From: Bacillota bacterium
Lineage (GTDB): Bacteria; Bacillota; Clostridia; Christensenellales; Aristaeellaceae
DNA: 21,627 nucleotides
Direction: 5' to 3'
NCBI GenBank assembly: GCA_023415715.1
Contig: JAEZJP010000065.1
Coordinates: 1-21,627 of the forward strand
A program made the position numbers and the translations under genes. Below the pieces are notes generated by a model that was given only the letters and a program-made list of their open reading frames with translations, ran no database searches and was not told the DNA's origin. Shown here one piece after another: positions 6,033 to 13,065 of the stretch (its first letter is position 1; the number at the start of each line of letters is the position of its first letter).

Positions 6033-7670
6033 TTATTTGGCTGCGGGCAGCTTGGTGGTATTCCCAGCCTCATATGCCGCCTTACGCTCGTCGATGATCT
6101 GCTGATAGCCGGCGTCCAGGAACTTCTGGCTAAGATCCTTGTACAGCGCGTCGAACTCTTCCGGCTTGCACTTGGTAAGTGCCACGCTGTATTCCTGGTA
6201 CAGGCTAAGAAGCGTCGCGTTGAATTCACTCTCGGCCTGGATCGCTACGGAGAAGACGGGATCGGAATACGCCCAGCCCTTGTCTGCGATCTCCTTGAGG
6301 GCGTAATAGTTATCGGTAAGCTCCTTTGTGAAATCCTGGGGAATGCCCTTGGGGGTAATAGCGGCGATGGTCTGCTCAATGGTGCCGACCTTCTTGGAAG
6401 CGTGCACGATGCAGGTCATGTCGATGTTATTGTTATGGTTAAGCATTTCAGTGCCGCGGTAGTCGCCGTTGACAACGGGCAAGCCGTTATCTCCCAGGGT
6501 GTAGGTCACGCCTTCCACGCCATTTTCCAGCGTGAACAGGGTTTCAGACTGGCTCATCCATTCCATGTACATCCAGGCGGCCTTCAACTGGTCAGGCGTT
6601 GCCAGGGAACTGAAGCCAACGATCATGCCGAAGGGGTTGTCGGCGCGGATCTGGGGATAGGTGGCTACGCCCTCTTCCACCACCTGCCAGGGGCTGCAAA
6701 CAGCCAGCTTGCCATTGGGATTGGCTTCATAGAAAGCGTTCAGCCACGCCACATTGCCGGACATGTAGCCGCTGTAGATCAGCTTCTTGCCATTGATGAA
6801 GTCGGTCTGCCACTGGCCCGCGCCGCCAGATGTGTCGGCCGCTTCCAGTTCATATTCCTTGGAAAAGAAGTTCTGGTTGTATTCGGCATTCTGGCGTTTG
6901 AGCAGTTTGTAGGTGGGATTCCAGCTCAGGCTGGGTGTGCCCAGGCTGGAATGCATGGCCCATTCCGCCTCGTTCACAGGGTAATCGCGGAAAGCAAAGT
7001 TAGCCACATAGGCCGCCGTAGGCAGGGACAGGCCGATGGGGTTTTCCGCAAGGCCGGCATCCTGCACAGCCTTGATGACCTTCACATACTCTTCATAGCT
7101 TTTGGGGACGGAAAGGCCCAATTGGTCCAGCCAATCCTTGCGGATAAAGTTTGCATAAGTGAAGGTAGTGTTGTAGTAGGGCCGCTCAGACAGAACAAAA
7201 TAGGTCTTGCCGCCTAAGTCGGTGTAACCCAACTGGTTATGATCCACCATAGCCTGGTAATAGGTTGGAGCTACCTTTTTGAACTCTTCGAGGTTGATTT
7301 CCTGCATGGCCCCGTCATTTGCCCACTGGGCCACTTTGGGATAGTCGTACTCCATGAGGATGGTGGGCGTCTCGCCGCCGGCGATGAGCAGGCTGTACTT
7401 GGTCATCACGTCGTTGCGGGGGATAGCCACGTACTTCACGTCGATGTTGTACTTGTCTCCGAACTCCTTTTGAACCCACTGGGTCCAATAGTTGTTGTCC
7501 ACGGCAGGGTAGCCTTCCTTGGAGCGGTCGTACACCGGCACGGTGATGCTCACCCTTGATGCAAAGGGCTGCATATCCGTTTTTGCGGCTTCGCCCATGG
7601 CGGAGGGCACCGCCAGGAGCATGGACAGCAAAAGGACGATGGCAAGCAGGGTTCCCGTGATCTTTTTCAT
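6033..7670 (-). CDS. Extracellular sugar-binding protein, LplA/YtcQ type, without lipobox
   Basis: A 545-residue family 1 solute-binding protein that captures an oligosaccharide outside the cell and delivers it to the two permeases just upstream. Residues 1-26 form a signal peptide (MKK, a hydrophobic run to about 22, then PSAMGEA) with a likely signal peptidase I site and no cysteine for lipid anchoring, which is odd for a Gram-positive binding protein. Mature-domain features include the LLIAGGETPTI segment, a Trp-rich middle region (WQTDFINGKK; AWLNAFYEANPNG) and a WMYMEWMS segment typical of the group. The length matches LplA/YtcQ-like proteins, which are longer than MalE. The start has GGAGGAG 7 nt upstream. 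It is the third gene of the operon starting at 9620 and ends before a hairpin that may stabilise its mRNA. Confidence 0.93.
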   Translation of the reverse strand: MKKITGTLLAIVLLLSMLLAVPSAMGEAAKTDMQPFASRVSITVPVYDRSKEGYPAVDNNYWTQWVQKEFGDKYNIDVKYVAIPRNDVMTKYSLLIAGGETPTILMEYDYPKVAQWANDGAMQEINLEEFKKVAPTYYQAMVDHNQLGYTDLGGKTYFVLSERPYYNTTFTYANFIRKDWLDQLGLSVPKSYEEYVKVIKAVQDAGLAENPIGLSLPTAAYVANFAFRDYPVNEAEWAMHSSLGTPSLSWNPTYKLLKRQNAEYNQNFFSKEYELEAADTSGGAGQWQTDFINGKKLIYSGYMSGNVAWLNAFYEANPNGKLAVCSPWQVVEEGVATYPQIRADNPFGMIVGFSSLATPDQLKAAWMYMEWMSQSETLFTLENGVEGVTYTLGDNGLPVVNGDYRGTEMLNHNNNIDMTCIVHASKKVGTIEQTIAAITPKGIPQDFTKELTDNYYALKEIADKGWAYSDPVFSVAIQAESEFNATLLSLYQEYSVALTKCKPEEFDALYKDLSQKFLDAGYQQIIDERKAAYEAGNTTKLPAAK

Positions 7671-7724
7671 GGTCTCACTCCTCCAAATATATTTTCTCCA
7701 TCAGGATGAACAAGTGGAAGGATG

Positions 7725-8639
7725 TCAGCCCTTGACGGCCCCGATCATGACGCCTTTAACAAAATGCTTCTGCACAAAGGGATAGACCAGTATGATGGGG
7801 ATGGTGGCAAACATCACTGCTGCGGCTTGTATGACTTCCGGCGTAGATTCGACGGCTGCGCTTTCCGAAAGACTGATCGCATCTGAGCCGGAGCTTAAAA
7901 TCATGTTGGACAGAATGTACTGTATGGGCTGCAACGATTTTGTGGTGATAAAGTACCTGGCGTCGGCATAGGCGTTCCAGCGGCCCACGGCGTAAAAAAG
8001 CGACAGCGTGGCAAGAATGGGTTTGGATAGCGGCAGGATGATCTTGAACAGCATTTGGAAGTGGGAAGCCCCGTCCAGGAAAGCCGCCTCCTCCAGACTA
8101 TCGGGGATGGTTGTCTGCAAAAAGCTTTTCATAATGAGCATATTATAGGGCGAAAAAGAAAGCGGCAGGATCAGCACCCACATTTTGTTGGTAAGGTTCA
8201 GGCTCTTGTAGAGCAGGTATTCCGGGATCAGCCCTGCGCTGAAGTACAGCGTGAACAAAATCAAAAGCGAGATTACGTTACGCCCCTTGAGCCTTCTGCG
8301 GGACAAGGGGTAGGCCGCGCACACCGTCAGCACCATGCCGATGGCGGTGAACAGCACAGTGACTTCAATGGTGTAGAGCATGGAGTGGGTCAGCTGCCCA
8401 TCCCGGAAGATAGAGGCATACGCCGCCAGGTTGAACCCCTTGGGGAGCAGATAGACGCTCTTGGCCAGCACTTGCGTGTTCCCCGATACAGACTTTGCGG
8501 CCAAATGGATAAACGGCAAGATGCAAGTCAAACACAATAGCAGAATGATGAATGCAATCATGAAATCGCCCACACGGACGCGGTTGGGGCCGCGCAGCGA
8601 TCTTGATTTAGATGTACGGGAGGTACTCATCAAACTCAT
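7725..8639 (-). CDS. ABC sugar transporter permease, LplC/YtcP type
   Basis: A 304-residue inner-membrane permease of the CUT1 carbohydrate group with about six membrane helices. The first spans about residues 25-46, after a basic N-terminus. The cytoplasmic EAA loop that docks the ATPase is EEAAFLDGASHFQMLFKIIL, followed by PLSKP. The C-terminus ends in a short VKGVMIGAVKG tail typical of LplC/YtcP-like proteins. AAGGAGG lies 7 nt before the ATG. It starts 18 nt after the first permease gene and ends 54 nt before the binding-protein gene, so the three form one operon. No ATPase gene is present, so the transporter must use a subunit encoded elsewhere (MsmX-like sharing is known for this group). 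Confidence 0.93.
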   Translation of the reverse strand: MSLMSTSRTSKSRSLRGPNRVRVGDFMIAFIILLLCLTCILPFIHLAAKSVSGNTQVLAKSVYLLPKGFNLAAYASIFRDGQLTHSMLYTIEVTVLFTAIGMVLTVCAAYPLSRRRLKGRNVISLLILFTLYFSAGLIPEYLLYKSLNLTNKMWVLILPLSFSPYNMLIMKSFLQTTIPDSLEEAAFLDGASHFQMLFKIILPLSKPILATLSLFYAVGRWNAYADARYFITTKSLQPIQYILSNMILSSGSDAISLSESAAVESTPEVIQAAAVMFATIPIILVYPFVQKHFVKGVMIGAVKG

Positions 8640-8657
8640 TCTTCACCCTCCTTAACA

Positions 8658-9620
8658 TCAGATCAGGCCATTTTCGCCAAGGCTCTTGGCCACACGGTCG
8701 GCAGCCAATACCAGGATGAATCCGAGCAATGACTGGAACAGGCCCACGGCTGTGGCGTTGCTGAAGATGCCGCTGGCCAGCCCTTTTTCGTAGATGTAAA
8801 TCGCCAGCTGATATTGGAACTCCTTGACCTGCACATTGCCAAATGCGCTTAGCCTTTCGAAGTTGGAGCCCATGATGCGGCCCAGGTTCATAATGAGCAG
8901 CGTTACGATGGTAGCCCGAATGCCCGGCAGCGTTACGTGCCAGATCTTGCGAAGCCTTGTGGCTCCGTCAATAGTGGCAGCCTCGTACAATTCGCCATTG
9001 ATGCCTGTGATGGCGGCCAGGTAGATGATGGTGCCCCAACCCATGTTTTGCCACACCGCAACCAGCAGGTAGGTGGTGGCCCAGTGCCATTTTTCGGTGA
9101 GAAAAGGGATACCCTGGTCAATAACACACATCTGACGGAGGAGTACGTTCACCAGCCCGGTTTCAGGCTTGAACAGCGTATAGGCAACGCTGGCGACGAT
9201 GACCCAGCTTAAAAAGTGGGGCAGGTACAAAACAGTTTGAGAAATGCGTTTGAAGCGGTGGAAGCGAAGCTCGTTGAGCATGATAGCTAATATAATGGGA
9301 ACAGGAAAGCCCACCGCCAGATCCAGGAAGTTAAATATAAGCGAGTTTTTGAGAGCCCTTAAAAAATCGGCGTCTTTGAATATCTTCTGGAATATTTGAA
9401 AACCCACCCACTCGCTTCCGGCAAAACCCTTGGCGGGCTTGAAGTTCATAAACGCAATGCGAAGGCCGGGATAAGCGGCATATTTGAACAGGATCACAAA
9501 TGCCACGGGCAGCAAAAGCAGAAAGTACAGCTGCCAGTCTCTTTTAAGCCACAGGAGCCTGTGCCTGCGCGCAAGGTTTGCTCCCGGCGCCCGGATGGGT
9601 ACACGTGTCCCTTGTGCCAT
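8658..9620 (-). CDS. ABC sugar transporter permease, LplB/YteP type
   Basis: A 320-residue permease partner of the preceding entry. It has an N-terminal basic stretch (RRHRLLWLKRDW), a first helix at about residues 31-50, a further five or so helices, and the EAA loop YEAATIDGATRLRKIWHVTL followed by PGI. The WQNMGWG and LFQSLLGF segments are characteristic of the LplB/YteP type of CUT1 permease, which serves among others rhamnogalacturonan oligosaccharides in Bacillus. It is the first gene of the minus-strand operon, with a promoter at 9659-9687 and a leader of roughly 30 nt. A GGGGG-rich ribosome site lies about 8 nt before the ATG at 9620. Confidence 0.93.
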   Translation of the reverse strand: MAQGTRVPIRAPGANLARRHRLLWLKRDWQLYFLLLLPVAFVILFKYAAYPGLRIAFMNFKPAKGFAGSEWVGFQIFQKIFKDADFLRALKNSLIFNFLDLAVGFPVPIILAIMLNELRFHRFKRISQTVLYLPHFLSWVIVASVAYTLFKPETGLVNVLLRQMCVIDQGIPFLTEKWHWATTYLLVAVWQNMGWGTIIYLAAITGINGELYEAATIDGATRLRKIWHVTLPGIRATIVTLLIMNLGRIMGSNFERLSAFGNVQVKEFQYQLAIYIYEKGLASGIFSNATAVGLFQSLLGFILVLAADRVAKSLGENGLI

Positions 9621-9658
9621 GCCTTTTCCCCCTTTTCATTTCCGCTCCCGATATCTGG

Positions 9659-9687
9659 ATTCTAGCATAGGCATCTCAACCGTTCAA
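9659..9687 (-). promoter_or_regulatory. Promoter of the first glycan-transport operon
   Basis: On the minus strand TTGAAC (9682-9687), 17 bp, TAGAAT (9659-9664). This sits about 40 nt before the permease start codon, and transcription would begin near 9652. The -35 is weak (4/6), as expected for an activator-dependent promoter next to a divergent AraC-family gene. Confidence 0.65.
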
Positions 9688-9773
9688 AGCGTTCGGGCTT
9701 CAATATTGCGCAGTTTCAACCATTTATTCGCGTCAACTTCATTTAAAAATAGGCTATCTGGTTGCTTTTTTCC

Positions 9774-9825
9774 TGTTTTGAAGGGGTAAAAACCTTTTTG
9801 AGGGCATTGACGGGTGTTTTGAGGT
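9774..9825 (+). promoter_or_regulatory. Three helically phased direct repeats, candidate AraC-type operators
   Basis: TGTTTTGAAGG (9774-9784), CTTTTTGAGGG (9794-9804) and TGTTTTGAGGT (9815-9825) share a TTTTGA-R-G core. Their starts are 20 and 21 bp apart, i.e. about two helical turns. The last repeat touches the -35 of the regulator's own promoter. AraC-family proteins commonly bind direct half-sites about 21 bp apart, so autoregulation is a reasonable inference. The array lies nearly 90 bp from the transport-operon -35, so a role there would need looping or further sites. Confidence 0.45.
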
Positions 9826-9853
9826 TGAATTTACGTGTCACGCAACCTATAAT
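9825..9853 (+). promoter_or_regulatory. Promoter of the AraC-family regulator
   Basis: TTGAAT (9825-9830), 17 bp, perfect TATAAT (9848-9853). Transcription would begin near 9860, downstream of the in-frame ATG at 9762 and just before AGGAGGGG (9864-9871). This supports a GTG start at 9882. Confidence 0.75.
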
Positions 9854-9881
9854 AGATGTATTCAGGAGGGGAGGCGGTTTA

Positions 9882-10805
9882 GTGCCCCGGCCCAGACAAA
9901 CGGTCATAGAATACAGAAGTTACGAACTTCAGCCGGACTTCCCCATCCTTTTATTGGCCGGGGAGCGCTGGCATATTTCCGACATCAAATCGGGGCGGCT
10001 GCACTTTCACAACTGCCTGGAGGTGGGTGTCTGCCACACCGACAGCGGCATCATGGAGTTTTACGGCGCACCGCGCCGCTTTGCTGCGGGAGATGTAACA
10101 TGCATCGCCCGCAATGTGCCACACACCACCTACTCAAGCCCTGGGGAAGCCAGCTTGTGGACATACCTGTTTTTCAGCCCGCAGGAGCTTTTGCGCAGTT
10201 ACTTTCAAAACATGCTGCCTGGCGGTGGTTTGTATGCGGACATGCTGCAGGACTGCAACATGATCCTCCCATCCATAGATTATCCGGAAATCCACCAGCT
10301 TGTTTTGATGATCATTCGGGAGATGGAGCAAAAGCCCATGAACTATCAAGTGAGCGTGCGTGGACTATGCCTTGGCCTCCTCATGGCATTTTTACGGATT
10401 TATGCCCGGACCACAAAAAAGCCGGACGAAAAAAAGAGCGGGGATGCGCTGCCCATCGCTCCCGCTCTGGACTACATCCACGCCAATTATATGTACGATT
10501 TTCCCGTAGAGCATTTGGCGAATCTATGCCACCTGAGCCCCACCCACTTTCGGCGCACGTTCCATTCCATCATGGAAATGAGTCCGCTGAAATTCATTCA
10601 CACCACGCGCATTCTGGAATCCTGCACGCTTCTTCGCAGCACGGAAGATTCAGTAGCCGCCATTTCCGAGCAGGTGGGTTACGTCTCCGTGTCCAGCTAC
10701 AACAGGCATTTCACCGATTTCATGGGCTGCGCCCCCAACCTGTGGCGGCGTACCGTTTCCCCTATTGTCAAGCCGTCGATTCTGGAATACACGGGTTGGG
10801 TATAA
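9882..10805 (+). CDS. AraC-family transcriptional regulator with cupin sensor
   Basis: A 307-residue regulator. Residues about 20-90 form a cupin-like ligand domain (LHFHNCLEVGV at 40-50, FAAGDVTCIARNVPH at 67-81). Residues about 195-292 hold the two helix-turn-helix units of the AraC family: VEHLANLCHLSPTHFRRTFH (209-228), then VAAISEQVGYVSVSSYNRHF (258-277) and the FTDFMGCAPNLWRR end. It probably senses the incoming sugar and activates the divergent transport/GH105/GH112 operon. The GTG start is used because the promoter lies between it and the upstream in-frame ATG. The spacer from AGGAGGGG to GTG is about 10 nt. Its stop codon is only 4 bp from the stop of the convergent DUF6273 gene, so the two transcripts must overlap. 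Confidence 0.92.
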   Translation: MPRPRQTVIEYRSYELQPDFPILLLAGERWHISDIKSGRLHFHNCLEVGVCHTDSGIMEFYGAPRRFAAGDVTCIARNVPHTTYSSPGEASLWTYLFFSPQELLRSYFQNMLPGGGLYADMLQDCNMILPSIDYPEIHQLVLMIIREMEQKPMNYQVSVRGLCLGLLMAFLRIYARTTKKPDEKKSGDALPIAPALDYIHANYMYDFPVEHLANLCHLSPTHFRRTFHSIMEMSPLKFIHTTRILESCTLLRSTEDSVAAISEQVGYVSVSSYNRHFTDFMGCAPNLWRRTVSPIVKPSILEYTGWV

Positions 10806-10809
10806 GCAT

Positions 10810-11571
10810 TCATTGTTCGCCAATCTCTAAGGAATAATTTGCATCCACCCACATCGCGGGGCGGATAACATAGCGTTTGAGATTGATTTGCCCGGCCGAG
10901 GCAATTTTCCCATAAGACTTTACATGAAACACACAATTGATCCCTTTGTCCACCCGCACATCGCGCAGCCACCAGTTGCTGTATGTAAAATCGCACGCGT
11001 TGCCTTCCGCGGGATATGGCATGGTCGATTCCGGCTTATCCAACAGGTAGGTGTTATTTTCGATCATTCTTTGGCTTTCTTCCGGGAAGTATTGTTCCAC
11101 TTCGTTAACGTTCAGCAAAAACACCATGTCTTCCGTGTCGGGGCATTCCGCTATTTGAATTTCCTCACCGGTTGCGGGAGATATAAAACACCCCGCCGGT
11201 GTTGACACGGTAGTTCCCATGATGGCGCACTGTTCCTCCTCGCTGAAGGCTTGCATAAGAAAGTCACAATTGAGCCAATCCCTTATGGAGGATTCCGCCC
11301 ATGTCGCCCGCTTCTTTTTGCTGTTGTACGGGCCCGTTTCAAGCCCGGTCTTGGAAATCAGCAAGAGCATGCCGTCCCGCTCGTCCAGCACGGTCCATTC
11401 AATGGGGCTTTGTTCGCCATCACAGCTGCCGCCCTGCTCATACTGGCCAAAATAAACGGTATCGCCTACCGCTGCCGTGCAGGTATTGGATTCGGTCATT
11501 GCCAGCGGGCTGATTACGAACATAAAAACCGCAAGAATCAGTACTGACGGCAGAGCCTTAAAACGCTTCAT
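10810..11571 (-). CDS. Secreted DUF6273-domain protein
   Basis: A 253-residue exported protein of unknown function. Residues 1 to about 26 are a signal peptide (MKRFK, hydrophobic core, SPLAMTESN). The mature part matches the DUF6273 pattern: VGDTVYFGQYEQ, IEWTVLDERDGMLLLISKTGL, then ATWAESSIRDWLNCDFL and AFSEEEQCAIMGTTV, closing with KRYVIRPAMWVD. In this family the domain is common in secreted or wall proteins of gut Firmicutes, with no activity established. Eight cysteines lie after the signal peptide. The ATG at 11571 is preferred over an upstream in-frame start at 11637 because GGGAGG lies 8 nt before it and it opens the signal peptide. It has its own promoter and no obvious link to the flanking loci. 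Confidence 0.85.
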   Translation of the reverse strand: MKRFKALPSVLILAVFMFVISPLAMTESNTCTAAVGDTVYFGQYEQGGSCDGEQSPIEWTVLDERDGMLLLISKTGLETGPYNSKKKRATWAESSIRDWLNCDFLMQAFSEEEQCAIMGTTVSTPAGCFISPATGEEIQIAECPDTEDMVFLLNVNEVEQYFPEESQRMIENNTYLLDKPESTMPYPAEGNACDFTYSNWWLRDVRVDKGINCVFHVKSYGKIASAGQINLKRYVIRPAMWVDANYSLEIGEQ

Positions 11572-11602
11572 TCCTGTTTCCTCCCATTTTCTGCTAAGCA
11601 GT

Positions 11603-11631
11603 ATTATACAACATCGTATCCGGATTGTGAT
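11603..11631 (-). promoter_or_regulatory. Probable promoter of the DUF6273 gene
   Basis: On the minus strand a perfect TATAAT (11603-11608) with ATCACA (11626-11631, 4/6 match) 17 bp upstream. It lies between the terminator at 11656-11693 and the gene, so the DUF6273 gene appears to be an independent unit. Confidence 0.5.
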
Positions 11632-11655
11632 CTGCAATCTGCATCAATTACGAAT

Positions 11656-11693
11656 AAAAAGCCAGGCTCCATGGTAAAGCCCATGGAGCCTGG
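11656..11693 (-). terminator. Rho-independent terminator of the alpha-mannan operon
   Basis: A perfect 13-bp stem, CCAGGCTCCATGG (11662-11674) with CCATGGAGCCTGG (11681-11693), and a 6-nt loop. On the minus strand the stem is followed by C and then TTTTT (11660-11656). It lies 48 nt past the GH125 stop codon and is the only hairpin in the window with a proper U-run. Confidence 0.9.
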
Positions 11694-11740
11694 TCTCATA
11701 CTAACCTTCATTCCGCCGGGGGACGGTGGCGTAAATAACA

Positions 11741-13039
11741 TTACATCGCAGCCTTATGCAGCACCGCTTCCAGCAATCCCTGTTCATACAGCCTGTATAA
11801 CAGTTCCCCGAACATGGAGTTGGCCCAGGCAAACCAGGAACGCGTAAACTTTTGCGGGTCATTCGGCTCGAAGCTTTCATGCATGAGGCCCGTGCCAGCG
11901 TGGGTATTCAGAAGCATTTTCACAAGCCCCGCGATTTCATTTACATCCGTTGCGGTCATGGCTTGAATGCAAAGGGCAATGGGCCAGATGTATCCTTCAG
12001 GGGTATGGGGGCTGCCCACGCCAGAAGCGAACGTGCCGGCGTTAAAAAAGGGGTTGTCCTTGCTTAATACGAAAGCACGGGTACGAAGGTACAGGGGATC
12101 ATCCATTTCACAGATGCCCAAATACGGTAGCGAAAGCAGGTTTGGCACGTTAGCGTCGTCCATCAGCAAATGATGTCCCATGCCGTCCGCCTCATAGGCA
12201 TAGATCTCGCCGAATTTGGGATGGTTCACAATGCCGTGTTCCCGTATCCCCTTCCCGATCACGCTTTTTAACTTGGCAGCATTTGCGGCAAGTACATCAT
12301 CGCCCTTTATTTTCGCAAACTCCCCGATGTACTCCAGCGCCTTTACGGCAAACAGGTTGGCGGGGATCAGGTATCCGTAAACGCAGGCATCGTCGCTGGG
12401 CCGGAACCCCGACCAGGTCATGCCTGTATAAGCTGTCTCCGTTCCCCTGCCATCCCTTGTCAAAGTATCGCTTGGCGGGCAATGATCCCGTTCAAAGGTA
12501 TAGGGGCTTTTGTGCTCGTGATTTTGCTCTGTGGCAAACACTTCCACAATGATGTGCATCGCCTTTATGAATTGTTCATCCATCCAATGAGTAGTTCCTG
12601 TTTTTTCGTAATAGCGCCAGGCCAGCAGAACGGGATGGCAAAGGGAGTCGATCTCATATTTGCGCTCCCACACCCACTGTATGGGCAGGGGCCTGTCGTG
12701 ATGCCCCAGGCGCTTATCTCCCGTCAGGTTGAAGGCGTTGGCGTAAGGGTCCAGCAGAATGTACTTCATCTGCCTTGCGATCAAGCCTTCCAGCAGGCGC
12801 GCCACATCCTTGTCCCCGCCGGCAAAGCGGACGTAGTGCAGCACCTGGGCGGTGGAATCCCTCAGCCACATGGCGGGGATATCACCTGTGATCACAAAGG
12901 TCTGGCCATCTTCAATATGCTGAACGGTGGTTTGCAATGTATTGAGAAAGCAGTTTTCAAACATGCCGGGAAGCCCGGGAACGGATGCCAGTTTTTCTTT
13001 CACATTCTTCAGGCGGCTTTTCATCGATGCGATTTCCAT
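11741..13039 (-). CDS. GH125 exo-alpha-1,6-mannosidase
   Basis: A 432-residue inverting (alpha/alpha)6-barrel enzyme that removes terminal alpha-1,6-linked mannose. The hallmark GDIPAMWLRDSTAQVLHYV lies at residues 52-70. RPLPIQWVWERKYEIDSL (116-133), GMTWSGFRPSDDACVYGYLI (206-225, with Asp216/217 at the acid position) and GLMHESF (384-390, Glu388 at the base position) match the catalytic landmarks known from the Clostridium perfringens and pneumococcal enzymes. There is no signal peptide. The start is chosen at the ATG (13039). AAGGAG lies 11 nt upstream, and a TTG at 13045 with a 5-nt spacer is an alternative adding two residues. It is the last gene of the operon, 26 nt after GH38. The same GH38/GH125 pairing occurs in pneumococcal N-glycan catabolism. 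Confidence 0.95.
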   Translation of the reverse strand: MEIASMKSRLKNVKEKLASVPGLPGMFENCFLNTLQTTVQHIEDGQTFVITGDIPAMWLRDSTAQVLHYVRFAGGDKDVARLLEGLIARQMKYILLDPYANAFNLTGDKRLGHHDRPLPIQWVWERKYEIDSLCHPVLLAWRYYEKTGTTHWMDEQFIKAMHIIVEVFATEQNHEHKSPYTFERDHCPPSDTLTRDGRGTETAYTGMTWSGFRPSDDACVYGYLIPANLFAVKALEYIGEFAKIKGDDVLAANAAKLKSVIGKGIREHGIVNHPKFGEIYAYEADGMGHHLLMDDANVPNLLSLPYLGICEMDDPLYLRTRAFVLSKDNPFFNAGTFASGVGSPHTPEGYIWPIALCIQAMTATDVNEIAGLVKMLLNTHAGTGLMHESFEPNDPQKFTRSWFAWANSMFGELLYRLYEQGLLEAVLHKAAM

Positions 13040-13065
13040 AAACAAAGTTGCTCCTTAAACTATTA

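Noticed and set aside
5898..7217. A 439-codon plus-strand open frame across the binding-protein gene
   Set aside because: It is antisense to a well-supported gene with signal peptide and ribosome site, has no ribosome site of its own and no recognisable domain. It comes from codon bias of the real gene.
7686..7715. TTGTTC-16-TATATT on the minus strand as a promoter for the binding-protein gene
   Set aside because: The -35 is poor, and the RNA would start inside the ribosome site. Operon transcription from 9.66 kb explains the gene.
9762..9881. ATG at 9762 as the start of the AraC-family regulator
   Set aside because: The promoter at 9825-9853 lies downstream of it, and AGGAGGGG plus GTG at 9882 gives a normal N-terminus.
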